Shown here one piece after another: positions 1 through 11,200 of a stretch of DNA of 64,000 nucleotides. The translations under genes were made by a program, and so were the position numbers. Origin of the DNA: Kitagawia praeruptora (taxonomy: Eukaryota > Streptophyta > Magnoliopsida > Apiales > Apiaceae); assembly GCA_037693485.1 (NCBI GenBank), contig CM075351.1, positions 128,350,001 to 128,414,000 of the forward strand. The letters run 5' to 3'. Below the pieces are notes generated by a model, which did not search any database, was not told the origin of the DNA, and was given only the letters and a program-made list of their open reading frames with translations. Each line of letters starts with the position of its first letter. Position 1 is the first letter of the stretch.

Positions 1-3000
1 TTATCCAAAACAGCATTTCTGACATCTACAGTGTTGTTTGTTTTCTTCCTTCTATAAGCAGGGAATCCATATTGATCAAACGTTGTAGTTGCACAATACC
101 TATAAAGAAACATGAGTTAAAATGTATCTTAATTGCTGTAGTCAAAAAGAAAATGATAAGGCATATTGCAACAAAATAGTTGAGCGTTATTTAAGCTTAC
201 TGTTTCGGAAAACCTCTTGTACATTTATTATCTTTCATACATGGTGAATAACTGTGTTGAATACCGCAAGGACCATGCATCATATATTGTTTCACAGCAG
301 CATATCCATTAGGATCAGATACGTCATCAGGTATTTCAGCAGATACAAAGCTGTCAATATCTTTATTCAATTTAGATTTTGCAGTAGGGTCCAACCAAAT
401 TAACATATGAGCATGAGGCAAACCTCTCTTCTGGTATTCCACAACATACATCACTACAGTTTTATATTGAAAATTATTAGTGAGCAGTGTAAATACTAAT
501 TCATTCTTATACATGATTATCACATTAATATGTAAAAAATCAAATAATACCTGAGAGGCACTTTCCAAACCTATTTTTATTCTTTATATCATCATACAAC
601 TGGTCTAATTTCAGCTTGAACACACGAGCAATTATATCTGGACAGTCCTCCTGTTTGCAATGAGGAAGCAATGACATCATCTGGAGAATCTCATCCCAGT
701 AGGGATTGCATGTCATAGTTAAGAAGAGGTCTGGATATCCAATTTTCCGACAGACGGTAAGGGAATCTTGGAAGTTTTGCTGCATATATCGAGCAGAGCC
801 GACAAAGCTAGATGGTAATATGTATCCTTGTCCTACATTTTCTGCTTCAACATTATCACTGCTATAAACTATATCACACAGGTTTCGGTACAATTCTGCT
901 CTCAGTTTCTTCTGATTTTTCCGAATATACCATAACCTAGATTGTTCAACAGCAGAAAATGCATCCACTATAAACTGATGATATAGTCTACCACCAAGTC
1001 TAATAGTATGACCTGGTAGAAGCAAAAATATTAATGAGTAGAAAGAATTATTGAAATCAATGATAATACATAATATTGTAATGAATGAGAAAATACCTTG
1101 GTCCAATCTAACCATAAAAGTATGAGAATAATACTCTCTCATGGTAACATTCTCTCTTTTCTTTTTGCGATCATCTTCACTAACACAATATTTCAGACCC
1201 TTTCTAAAACCGTCTTCACCATGCGGAAATAGTATCGGATACTGGAGTGCCATCATCAATGGATGCAGAGTAGTAATGCGTTTTAAACCATCAGTCTTAC
1301 TTGAAACAACAATATCTCGGTCTTCACATTTTGGATCATCATCACCAACCATTATTACAGCAATTTCATCAGAAGGCAGAATGTGATTTTCACGACCACT
1401 GGTAGACCTTGAGATTTTCATTACTATCTTCAAATCAATAACATTATCATTCTTAAAACGATCTCTGGCCATTCTAAATTTTTGAACCAAGTGATTATTT
1501 TCTTCCAGCATTTTGATCAAACCTTCAACAATTTCAGGTTCTATCTTGCTAGAATGTTGTACATTTATTGATTTCAGTCGATTCTCAACCTCATTCTCTG
1601 TATCATAAATATACAATTGACTAAATTTTGGCGGCTCACCATTATTTGGTAACAGGCTTCCCATTTTATGATGATTAATACCACTCATTCGGAAAACTTT
1701 AGGTCCTCTACCTTTATTTACTCCATGATCTATTTTACCACCAATGGAAGAGAAATTGAACATGGCGTTGTATGACCTAATATTATGCCTGAAATTTGGA
1801 GATTTCTTCTTGTCCATGTATAAATCAAGCAGATATTTAGGAGTAGGTTTTACCTTAGGAAGCCTAATCTGACCTTTACCACAGCACAAAGAAAACACAG
1901 GTGGTTTATTCTTATTTCCTTTATTCACGCGCTCCCTTTCCCACATTTGAGCATTGCAATGAGAGCATTTTGATGTTGGACCTCCAAGGCTACGGTATTC
2001 AGAACAAATAGGTAAATGTCTATTTCCAACATTAAGCGCAAAACCTGGATCTCTATTGCTGAATGATTCCTTATTAGATGAAGTTGTCGCACCATTGGAA
2101 GAATGCTGCTGAGTTTGTCGTGCATTATTATGGACATCATCTTTCCACTCATTTTCCGAATGGCTATCATTTTAAGAATCACAAGAAAATATATCATCAG
2201 AATGACCGTCACTACTGAACTCATCACCATCAGACTCACTATTTGTATTATCATAAAGATTATTTTCTGCAATAAGAAATTTTAAGTTAACTAATAATAA
2301 TTGTATTAGACATAGATTCAATAATACACTTTTAGTACATACCAAAATAAGATGAAACTGGTGGATTTGGAATGAACTCAGAGAATTGTCTGGATGTTGT
2401 AGCATTCTCTCTATTTTTAGAGTTTTCATTTGGAATATCTGGCTCCGAATCAGATCCAATATCAGAATCCAGACGGAACAAATAATGAAAATCATCATCA
2501 AAATCGCTATCAACATTTGGGTTAGTAAGAGGAATTCCATCTGCATATGAAAAAACTGAATCAAATCTAACATTCAAATAATGGATATCACCATAGTTGA
2601 CATTCTGGACGGAAAGATGCATATTTACCATAATTTTCAAAATCTTCTTGTGCTGAATAATATGAATGAGCTCGGTCGCGAGAAAACAATTCCATCCTAT
2701 CTTTGGAATGATGATGAGTTACACTCGGATGTGGTTTATTTGTACCTGAATTATTGCGTATAAAATTATTTCCTAGCATATATTGTATGACAGGTAGTAA
2801 TTGATGCAAAATTGAAATTTTAATTGATTAATGATTTTCCATACCTTGTAAATCCATATTCAAGTTAAAATCATTTGCATTTCTATCAACAGAAATTTCT
2901 TTACCTGGTCTTCTTGAAAATTGCGGAAATTCTGATTCCTGTTTATCACCTATTATACATTGAAAGAAGTTACATTTTTTGAGTATAAGAAACATGTGGT

Positions 3001-3503
3001 TAAGATATAAATGGCATAATTATGATAACACAAAAGAAATGTTGTTTAAAACTTAAAACTTACACTTAGTAGGATTTATATCAGTAAGTACACTCAAATT
3101 ATTTTGGCTTGAGGCAAAATTAAATCCTTGGGTGGGATAAACCTGTGTTCTGTTATTGTGAATAGATGATATCCGTTTAACAGGTTCATTGACTGATTTT
3201 GTTTGTCTGGATACATCTGTAATAACATTTTAAAGAATTTACATAGATTAGACAATATATATTCAAGAATTATTCTCTAAAAGATACAGAATTAGGATTA
3301 AAAAAAATGAACGTACATTCTTTGTTCGTTATATCTGATAGAGGACTTCGATTAATATGGCTTGAGGAAATATGTCCTTTTACTGCAGAATCAATGCTAA
3401 TATTCTTTGATACATAGGTACCTGCACTTGATTGTAAAACAAATTTAAATTTATACTCCGTAATAGATAAAAATTCAAGAGAAAGAATGCATGTGCTAGA
3501 TGA

Positions 3504-3535
<32 letters not shown>

Positions 3536-3607
3536 ATATAAACCTGCAGAAGGTTCCGGAGGACTATTTTGAGCATTATATATATTGCTGTAGGTTGAAG
3601 TTGGAAT

Positions 3608-3775
3608 GAGCTTTATTGGCCTTCCTCGCTTTTTGGGAGTTGAACCTTCTGTGTTAATACTAACAGGAGCCAATGGTGTAAACGTTGGAGTGAGCTTTAT
3701 TGGCCTTCCTCGCTTTTTGCGAGTAGGACCTTCTGTATTAATACTAACAGGATCCAATGGTGTACATGTCTTAGA
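3608..3775 (-). repeat. 84-bp tandem repeat encoding two AT-hook-like motifs
   Basis: Two in-frame 84-bp units (3608-3691 and 3692-3775) in a Helitron exon each encode a KKRGRPIKL segment followed by PVSINTEG. RGRP flanked by basic residues is the AT-hook core that binds the minor groove of AT-rich DNA. DNA binding is inferred from the motif only. Confidence 0.75.
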
Positions 3776-3886
3776 TCTTCCACATTTGTTCACATAAGCA
3801 TGATTTATATGCTTTGTATGATCATTCGGGAATGTATTATATGAGCTATTAAAATGACTTTCAGAACCTATAGACAAATCACAATT

Positions 3887-4390
3887 ATGGTAAGATAATA
3901 TCTTAAAACAATACAATTACCATCAATGTAAATAGAATTAATAAGTGTACAACATTACTTAACTTTGAGATGTATTAGCAGACGTCGGATTATTCTTAAC
4001 CTTCAACAAAGGAGTACACTGTTCACGCACCTGAATATGATCACTTCGAAAAGGAGACAATGGTGTTTCTGTACAGAAACATATCTTACTAACCGAAGTA
4101 ATGAAAATTTTCACAATATATAAACAAATCACAATTATGGTGATATAATATCTTAAAACAGGACAATAAGCATCAATGTCAATAACATTATTCAGTTTAC
4201 AACATTACTTAACTTTGAGATGTATTAGCATGAATGGGATGAAGATTTTCTTTATTTCCGTTGTTTCCAGGATTCTTCTTAACCTTGAACAAAGGAGTAC
4301 AATGTTCACGCAGCCGAATACGATCACTTCGAGAAGGAGACAATGGTGTTTCTGTACAGAATCCTGATATATTACTAACAAAAGTAATTC
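3887..4390 (-). repeat. Duplicated exon-intron unit within the Helitron gene
   Basis: The segments about 3887-4103 and 4133-4390 are diverged direct copies that include an exon and both splice sites. The exons (3959-4068, 110 bp; 4209-4351, 143 bp) both encode ETPLSP-RSD, then RE-CTPL, then ANTSQS. They differ by 33 bp, an in-frame difference of 11 residues. Confidence 0.75.
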
Positions 4391-4636
4391 AAAAATCATA
4401 GAATAACGATACATTTGCAAAAATCGTAATCTAAACATACCGTCAGTAGTATTTTCACAAAAGAAACTCATTGCTTTATTTCGATTGCTGAGGATAGAAA
4501 CTTTTGTTGATGAATCAACAATGCTGCGTCTACCTGTTTTCCTCCTTTTGAAATCAAGATTCGACGAAACTCTGTACTCATCGTCTGGATTCGTATCATC
4601 AGATGCAGATTTCAATTTCTTTGATTGATCGTCCAT

Positions 4637-5138
4637 TGAAAATTTAGGATAACAATTTCATTTTCAAATTCGTATTTCTGTTTTCTGCAGATGTATGATC
4701 GTCCAGGATTAAATTTGAAAAGCAAGATAGGTTTTAGGGTTAGCCTGTATAGCGGACAATCAGGTATGATTGATTTCTGACATGTATTACTGACGTGGAG
4801 TTAAAGTGATTTTACATTTATATCCTTTTCAAAGTTAATTTAAGAAGGTGGGAAGAAGGACATAACAGGAAGATTGTGGCTAAAAGTATTCAGGATTTAT
4901 AATTAACATAGATATGTCATTGATTTTATTAAATATTTGTCAAAAATAGTTTTTCTTATCCACTGTCATTAGAATAGTTTTTAATGACAGTAAATAAGTA
5001 GAGCAACAAAATGACGACAGTAGATAACACTTAAATGCACTTATTAGAATTCATTAGAATTATAATGACAATGCATAATTATACAAATGTAGATAACTAA
5101 TGGTATTTAGTTATATTTTCAGTTACCTTATATAGTTA
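4637..5138. other. AT-rich spacer upstream of the Helitron gene
   Basis: No coding sequence, RNA gene or clear repeat is seen. The Helitron 5' terminus should lie here or further right on the minus strand, but I could not fix a boundary. Confidence 0.5.
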
Positions 5139-5402
5139 CTCTCTCCGTCTCAAAATACATGTCCTTTTTGAAAAATGAATTTGTCCTTTTATTTTTTCAA
5201 TACAAATTTAAGGTGATTTTCCAAAACTATCCCTACATTTATTGTATCTAAAATTTGATTTTTTTCTAAACTTAACACTATTCTCATTTTCATTTTCCAA
5301 TGTATTGATTAAGGGTATTAGTTGGAAAATATTATCCAACTAAATTTTACCTTAATATGTGTATTTTTTAGAAAAGGGACATGTAAAATGGGACGGAGAA
5401 AG
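5139..5402. mobile_element. Stowaway-like (Tc1/Mariner) MITE
   Basis: A 264-bp element bounded by TA dinucleotides has inverted ends: the left end reads CTCTCTCCGTCTCAAAATAC and the right end is its imperfect reverse complement (GGGACATGT...GGGACGGAGAAAG). The CTCCCTCCGT-type end with a TA target site is characteristic of plant Stowaway MITEs. No coding capacity. Confidence 0.85.
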
Positions 5403-5958
5403 TATATATTAGTGGTGTGATGACTTTTTGACTTTTAAAGTTGTACCATGTTTGGGTGGCAATATTTGTTGGTTTAGATTGTGGAATTGTGTCTTTGATG
5501 TCTTATCTATTCCATAATTTATTTTTAAATTTAATTATTCAGTTATTTTATTAATATTTAATTTGTGCTAATATTGGTAATTTTTATAGTTTGCAAATTT
5601 ATTAGCTAAATTTTGTTTATTATTAAATTATGTAATAACATTCTTTTATTTTAGGAATTTTGTTGAGTGTAAGTTATATAGATCCATTTTTATTATTTAA
5701 TTAAAACTAGTTATTACTTTTAATTTTAGGGATAAGTTTAAAACTACCCATGTCAACTATTAAATTTTTAAATATATACTACCAACCTTTCTAAAATTCT
5801 AAAAAAACCGACCTTGTTTTCAAATTTCCAAAAATACTACCTTCCTCAGTTGCAACTTTTGCAACCTCATTTGCAACTTCCAGTTTTCAAATTTCTGATT
5901 TCAAGTTCTGGGGTTCATCTATCATTTTCGACCACTTTTTTGGAATATATATATATAT

Positions 5959-6347
5959 AGAGAAAAGTTCTATGGATCGAGTACTGTTTTAATTGGAGTA
6001 CTTGGAGTACATATATGTTCTGCATTCAAAATATATTAAAATTTATTATTTTGCAAATCTTGTTATATGAATATCATATGATAATCTTGAAAATCATATA
6101 TCATCTTGAAATCCTTTATGTTTTGCAATCATAACATATATGTTTTGCAACCCAAATGTGTTTCGCAGAACAATTCGTTTTGCAATATTTTGTTAGCAAA
6201 ATATACAAAATTTTCAAGATTTTCAATGAAGTAATGATATTCATGTAATAAGCTTTGCAAAATAATAAAGTTTACAAAATTTTGAATGCAGAACGTATAT
6301 GTATTCTGAGTACTCCAAGTAAAACAGTACTCCATAGAACCTTCCTA
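5959..6347. mobile_element. MITE with inverted ends containing GGAGTACT motifs
   Basis: Inverted terminal repeats of about 45 bp: the left end contains GTTCTATGGATCGAGTACTG and TTGGAGTACTTGGAGTAC; the right end is its imperfect reverse complement ending CCATAGAACCTTCCT. Subterminal sequences are also inverted (CTGCATTCAAAAT and ATTTTGAATGCAG). It lies between two (AT)n runs. Non-coding. Confidence 0.75.
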
Positions 6348-6367
6348 TATATATATATATATATATA

Positions 6368-6743
6368 TAGGCTAGCGTTCAAATAGAAACCAATCTTAGA
6401 ATAGAAACTAGAAACCTACACTAAATAAATTATATTTCATTTATTTTAATGGCCCTGCTAGGGGCACCTTCACAAAAAACTTATAAAATTTTTGGCTCTA
6501 TTCAACAAAAATATATATAAAAAAAAAAGTTACTGTTCACGTGCCACGTTATCACGTGAACAGTAACTTTTTTTTTTAATTTTTTAATTTTTTTTTTAAA
6601 TTTTTGTTGAATAGAGCCAATAATTTTAAACGTTTTTGTATTGGGGTACCCCTAATTTGGTCATTAGATTATCTTGAAATATTTAATTTAGGTTTAGTTT
6701 CTAGTTTCTATTCTAAGTTAGTTTCTATTAGAACAAGACCCTA
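6368..6743. mobile_element. Foldback MITE with a perfect central hairpin
   Basis: Ends are inverted repeats built on AATAGAAAC and TAGAATAGAAACTAGAAAC. An inner inverted pair contains TTGGCTCTATTCAACAAAAA and its complement. The centre (6529-6567) is a perfect 15-bp stem, GTTACTGTTCACGTG, with a 9-nt loop. Almost the whole element can fold on itself, and it has no coding capacity. Confidence 0.75.
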
Positions 6744-7485
6744 TGTATAGTTGAAAATGACATATGAACCCCAGAACTTGAAATCAGAAATTCGTAGTAT
6801 CTCAGTTACAAATGAGGTTGCAAGGCCCCGCCAGGGGCACTCATAATTGGTGAATTTAGGTTGCAAGGCCCCGCTAGGGGCACTCATAATTGGTGGATTT
6901 CTGATTTGCAACTTTCAGTTTTCAGTTGCAAAAGTTGCAACTGAGGTTGCAAATGTTGCAACTGAGGTTGCAAACCGCAGTTGCAACTGAGGTTGCAAAA
7001 GTTGCAACTGTGGTTGCAAACCCTAGTTGCAACCTCAGTTGTAAAAGTTGCAACTGAGGTTGGAAAAGAGGTTGCAACTGAAATTGCAAAAGTTGTAATG
7101 AGGTTGCAAAAGTTGCAACTGTTGCAACTGAGGTAGCAAAAGTTGCAACTGTTGCAACTGAGGTTTAAACTGAGGTTGCAAAAGTTGCAACTGAGGTTGA
7201 AAGTTGCAATTCAGAAATCCACCAATTATGAGTGCCCCTGGCGGGGCCTTGCAACCCAAATTCACCAATTATGAGTGTCCCTAGCGGGGCCTTGCAACCT
7301 CATTTGCAACTTCCAATTTTCAAATTTCTGATTTCAAGTTCTGGGGTTTAGATGTCATTTTCGACCACTTTTTTGGAATATATATATATTTTTGAAAACT
7401 GGAAGTTGCAAATGAGGTTGCAAAAGTTGCAATTGAGGAAGGTAGTATTTTTGGAATATTGAAAACATAAAATTATATTGAAGTA

Positions 7486-7877
7486 GTATTTTTGAAAAAA
7501 TGATTTTATAGAAGTGAAAAGATAGTTGGATGATAGTAAAATTGGAAGTAATTGTTAAAATTTTATGTATTTATGTAAATATCCCTTAATTTTATTATAT
7601 TTTAGTTTAAGTTGAAAATTATTGGCTTTTAATATTTTTCACTTCTGATTTATATTTATTTTAATGTGCATTATGTTGGATGTTAAGGATTCTAGCATAA
7701 AATTCGTCCAAGAGTCGTTTGTCTTAATTTATATTTCTAGATGTTTTTTTTATTTTTTAAAATTTTAATGTCTAAGTGTCCGGAGGTAATATGTGTTTAA
7801 ATTTTTTTGAATGAAATAAATATTTATCCTGAAAATTGTATTACCGTACAATTCATTACGTATGTGTAAGTCATTTG
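7486..7877. other. AT-rich spacer
   Basis: No gene, RNA or convincing repeat is seen. Confidence 0.5.
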
Positions 7878-8031
7878 TGGGAAAAAAAAGGGAAATGTTA
7901 TTTCCAGATCTATTTTTTTATTTCCAGAGCAATATTTGTAGCATATGCCTCCTACATTCACAAAGTGTTGCATACAAATAGCTCTGGAAATAAAAAAACG
8001 GCTCTGGAAATAACATTTCCCAAAAAAAAAA
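7878..8031. repeat. Small foldback element
   Basis: GGGAAATGTTATTTCCAGA and TTATTTCCAGAGC on the left are repeated in inverted form on the right (GCTCTGGAAATAA, then TCTGGAAATAACATTTCCC). This gives a stem of about 70 bp over a short loop near 7945. It is probably a MITE; it ends about 220 bp before the start codon of the large gene. Confidence 0.75.
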
Positions 8032-8252
8032 GGAAGAAAGTTATTAATTTAATAATTTTTGTTTAAACCATTTTCTTCCATTTCCCAATCTAAAACCCCC
8101 ACAAAATTCACAAAGGCTGTCGGAAGACGGAAGTAGATGAATTGAGTATCCAACAGTCTCAAACATATCATACTTAATAGATTCACTGTATCTATAGATA
8201 CGTACATACACATCTGTTGTGTGTATAGAGTGAGAACACAAAAGGGGTAGTA

Positions 8253-11200
8253 ATGGAGGTGGAACTAGAGCCTAGAGTGAAGAGTTTGGGGTATAAAGTA
8301 AAGGGTATGTCGAGAGAATCTGCATCTCAAAAGGGTATTCATGTTCTTGAGAATGATCTTCGTACTCACTGGTCTACTGCTACTAATACTAAGGAGTGGA
8401 TTCTTCTTCAACTCGATGTATGTCTTGCCCCCCTTCAATCTTATTGTTTGTGTTTGTGTGTGTGTGTGTGTGTTTGTGTTTTTTTATGGAGTATGGAGTT
8501 GATGAGCTACAACTTTGTATCTGGGTTGTGTTTGATTTTGTGTAGTTGTGGCGCTGGTTAGAATTTTGGGGTTTTATTAAGTATTTGAATTTTTTAATGT
8601 TGGTGTTTGTTATGATCTCAGCTGAGTAAAAATTGTTTTTTTTAGTTTTTATGTTTGGTTTGGGTTTCGGAAAGTTTGATTTGAGTGAATTGACTAGGTT
8701 ATTGGGTTTGTTATTTTGTAAGAGGAGGATATGTCAGAAACAAATAGGGGATACTTTTGGGATTTTTGGTTACCAGGTAATGTTGGAGTCTAAATCATTT
8801 GATAAATGGAAATGGAATTATGTTATTATCTGTTGTTTGGATACATGGAAATGAATTTTCGTTTGGAACATCTTGTATGATGTGGAAATATTACTAGACA
8901 AACTAAACCTCGTTGTGGCCTTGATAATATCTATTCAAAGAATATTTATGCTGCATTATAACTTCTACACCTATTAAAAGTTAAGTTGTATTGCCTCAAT
9001 ATAAAACTTTGGTCAAAGTTAATATAGATTGTAAGGGACGTCATTTCATTTAGACTCTAAAGATTTCGTCTTTGTTGTGTTTTTGATGTATTTATTACTG
9101 TATTATCGTAATTTGTAATAGTAATATCTATGATAGATGTAAATAAATTAAATTAATAAATTACAGATATCACATTCATTTATTAATGTTGTTTATCCAC
9201 ATATCAAGTTGCTCTTGTTTATTAATGTTATAGGTATATTTGATGTTAAATTATATAATAGTGATATGGAGCAATCTTTTATGTGATATCTCTTGAGGTA
9301 ACCATGAAGGTTTTGTTTTAAAATCTTTGTTTGGAATTCGTGACTGTAGTTGTTTTCATTTGCAATTTGGCGACTACAAATCGATTTGTGTAATATTTTT
9401 ATAATGTAATGATAAAATACCTTGACTCTCATTTCCTAGATATTAGTTACCTCTTCTGAATGGTGGCTTGATTGCAGGAACCTTGTTTATTATCCCATAT
9501 AAGGATCTACAATAAGTCTGTTTTGGAATGGGAGATCTCAGTTGGCTTGCGTTACAAGGTTGGAACTTAATGACAATCTTACTGTTCGCACTTCGCAATT
9601 TTTGTGATTAGAATTTACTGTAAAGTACTGTAACAAGTATTATTGTTCGTAATTCTAACAATTCATTACATTGTTGATTGTACATATGCATTTAGTTTGT
9701 ATTTCTAGGATGCACATCATCTACTGATTGTATGAATGATTGAAGTGATTGTAAGGGTGCGACACATAAGTGATTTGTCTCTCTTGAACAGAAAAGGACC
9801 CTAACTGGTATCAAATTTGATTAAAGATGGGCAATGAAAGTCATTTTTTCTTAAAAAAAATTGTTAGCTTTAGCACATAACGTAAGTAAGAACGACCGGA
9901 TAAGTGACATGTCATCTTCTACGGAGATATTTTGTATGGATTTTGGAACCTAACTGCCTACTCATCAAATCAGTTTAATACATATATATGCATATGTTTA
10001 TCTTTCTATTTATGCAAAAAATGACTTATTGGTATAATTAATGCTAGTTCTATTGTTTAACATGGAACAGGACATTGTTACAAACAATTTAGTGATCAAT
10101 CTTTTTAAGTAAATTATAACCAAATTAGGTGTGACTAGAGCGGGCAATCGGATCGTGTCGTGTACTTTCGTGTCGTGTACTTTCGTGTTTCGTGTACTTG
10201 AAGGTAAAACCCGTATCCACCCGAAACAGGATTCGTGTACTTGAATATGAAACCCGTATCCACCCGAAATGAATTCGTGTACTTTCGTGTCGTGTTTCGT
10301 GTATATATTATATAAAATTAAAAATAAAATTTAGTTAAAATTTATTAGTAAATATTATATTCATATGAAATATACATTAAATATTTTACATTTCCATATA
10401 TAAATATAAATACAACTCTATAAAAACTTGTAAATATGTATATTTTTGTGTAAAATATATATCCTTATAAAAAAATATTAATATATACATAAAATCTATA
10501 AGTAGTAAATTATTAACATCTTTATTTCGTGTACTTTCGTGTACCCAAAATGAAAACCCATATCCGACACTAAATCTATCGTGTAATTTCGTGTTCGTGT
10601 ACTTTCGTGTTTCGTGTACTAAAAATAAAACCCATATCCGTATTTTTTCGTGTTGTGTTCACGTGTCGTGTACCAAATTGCCAGGTCTAGGTGTGACTAG
10701 CAGTAAAGGTATATAATTTCCCGTATATTCTGGACAGGTATTCGATTTTTTGTAAGAGATATATTTTTTCATAAACTGATATTGAATAACTTAATGTGGA
10801 AGTCGCTGTGTAGCATTGATAGTTGCTTACATGTTGATAGCTGAATGTTACATAATTTGACTAGCAGTTCTCATTGTTTTTTTTATTGACTTAACTGTCT
10901 TCAATAGCCAGAGTCATTTGTTAAAGTCCGTCCACGTTGTGAAGCTCCACGTCGTGACATGATGTATCCAATGAACTACACTCCATGTCGCTATGTGAGG
11001 ATATCCTGTCTTAGAGGAAATCCTATAGCTATATTCTTCATTCAGGTTTGCTCTTAGTGTCTTTCTGCATCATTTGTATATATGGAGTTCAATATTTGTT
11101 CGGTAAGATCTGAAAGTACAGTGTCATATGTGCAATGTATGTAATTACTTGAGATCAGTGCAATACTAGTCTTTTTCTGGTTCATTTAAACTTATTTGCT

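Larger units (their letters stand above)
1..4636 (-). pseudogene. Helitron Rep/helicase gene, 5' portion, decayed, runs off left edge
   Basis: Minus-strand multi-exon gene matching plant Helitron transposases (Helitron-like N-terminal family). Exons supported by splice signals and reading frame, 5' to 3': 4441-4636 (ATG at 4636, MDDQSKKLKS), 4209-4351, 3959-4068, 3544-3867, 3317-3421, 3064-3216, 2845-2948, then about 2340-2800, 1097-2270, 551-1012, 201-453 and 1-102. The 201-453 exon carries EYQKRGLPHAHMLIWL, the HUH metal-binding motif of rolling-circle Rep proteins; the 1-102 exon gives the family's FDQYGFPAYRRKK stretch. The Tyr motif and helicase domain should lie beyond position 1. Breaks: an in-frame TAA at 2172-2174 between SCDS and NDSHSENEW, and a probable frameshift at 2590-2640 where two good frames overlap. 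The N-terminus holds two AT-hook-like RGRPIK cores. Family assignment is strong; exact exon edges at 2340-2800 are not. Confidence 0.85.
5745..7485. repeat. Composite palindromic repeat rich in GTTGCAAC, with nested MITEs
   Basis: The segment at 5815-5958 recurs in direct orientation at 7285-7391 and inverted at 6745-6795 and 7391-7480. The core (about 6790-7230) is a degenerate array of GTTGCAACTGAGGTTGCAAA-like units. It is flanked by inverted copies of a block containing TTGCAAGGCCCCGC and GGGGCACTCATAATTGGTG (about 6820-6905 and 7215-7300). Two MITEs sit inside (5959-6347, 6368-6743). It looks like a foldback element that grew by nesting. The small minus-strand open frame over the array is a by-product of the repeat. 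No known family is assigned. Confidence 0.7.

Noticed and set aside
6790..7330. CRISPR-like array of GTTGCAAC repeats
   Set aside because: Units are degenerate, lack uniform unique spacers and lie in plant nuclear DNA; it is a minisatellite in a palindromic element.
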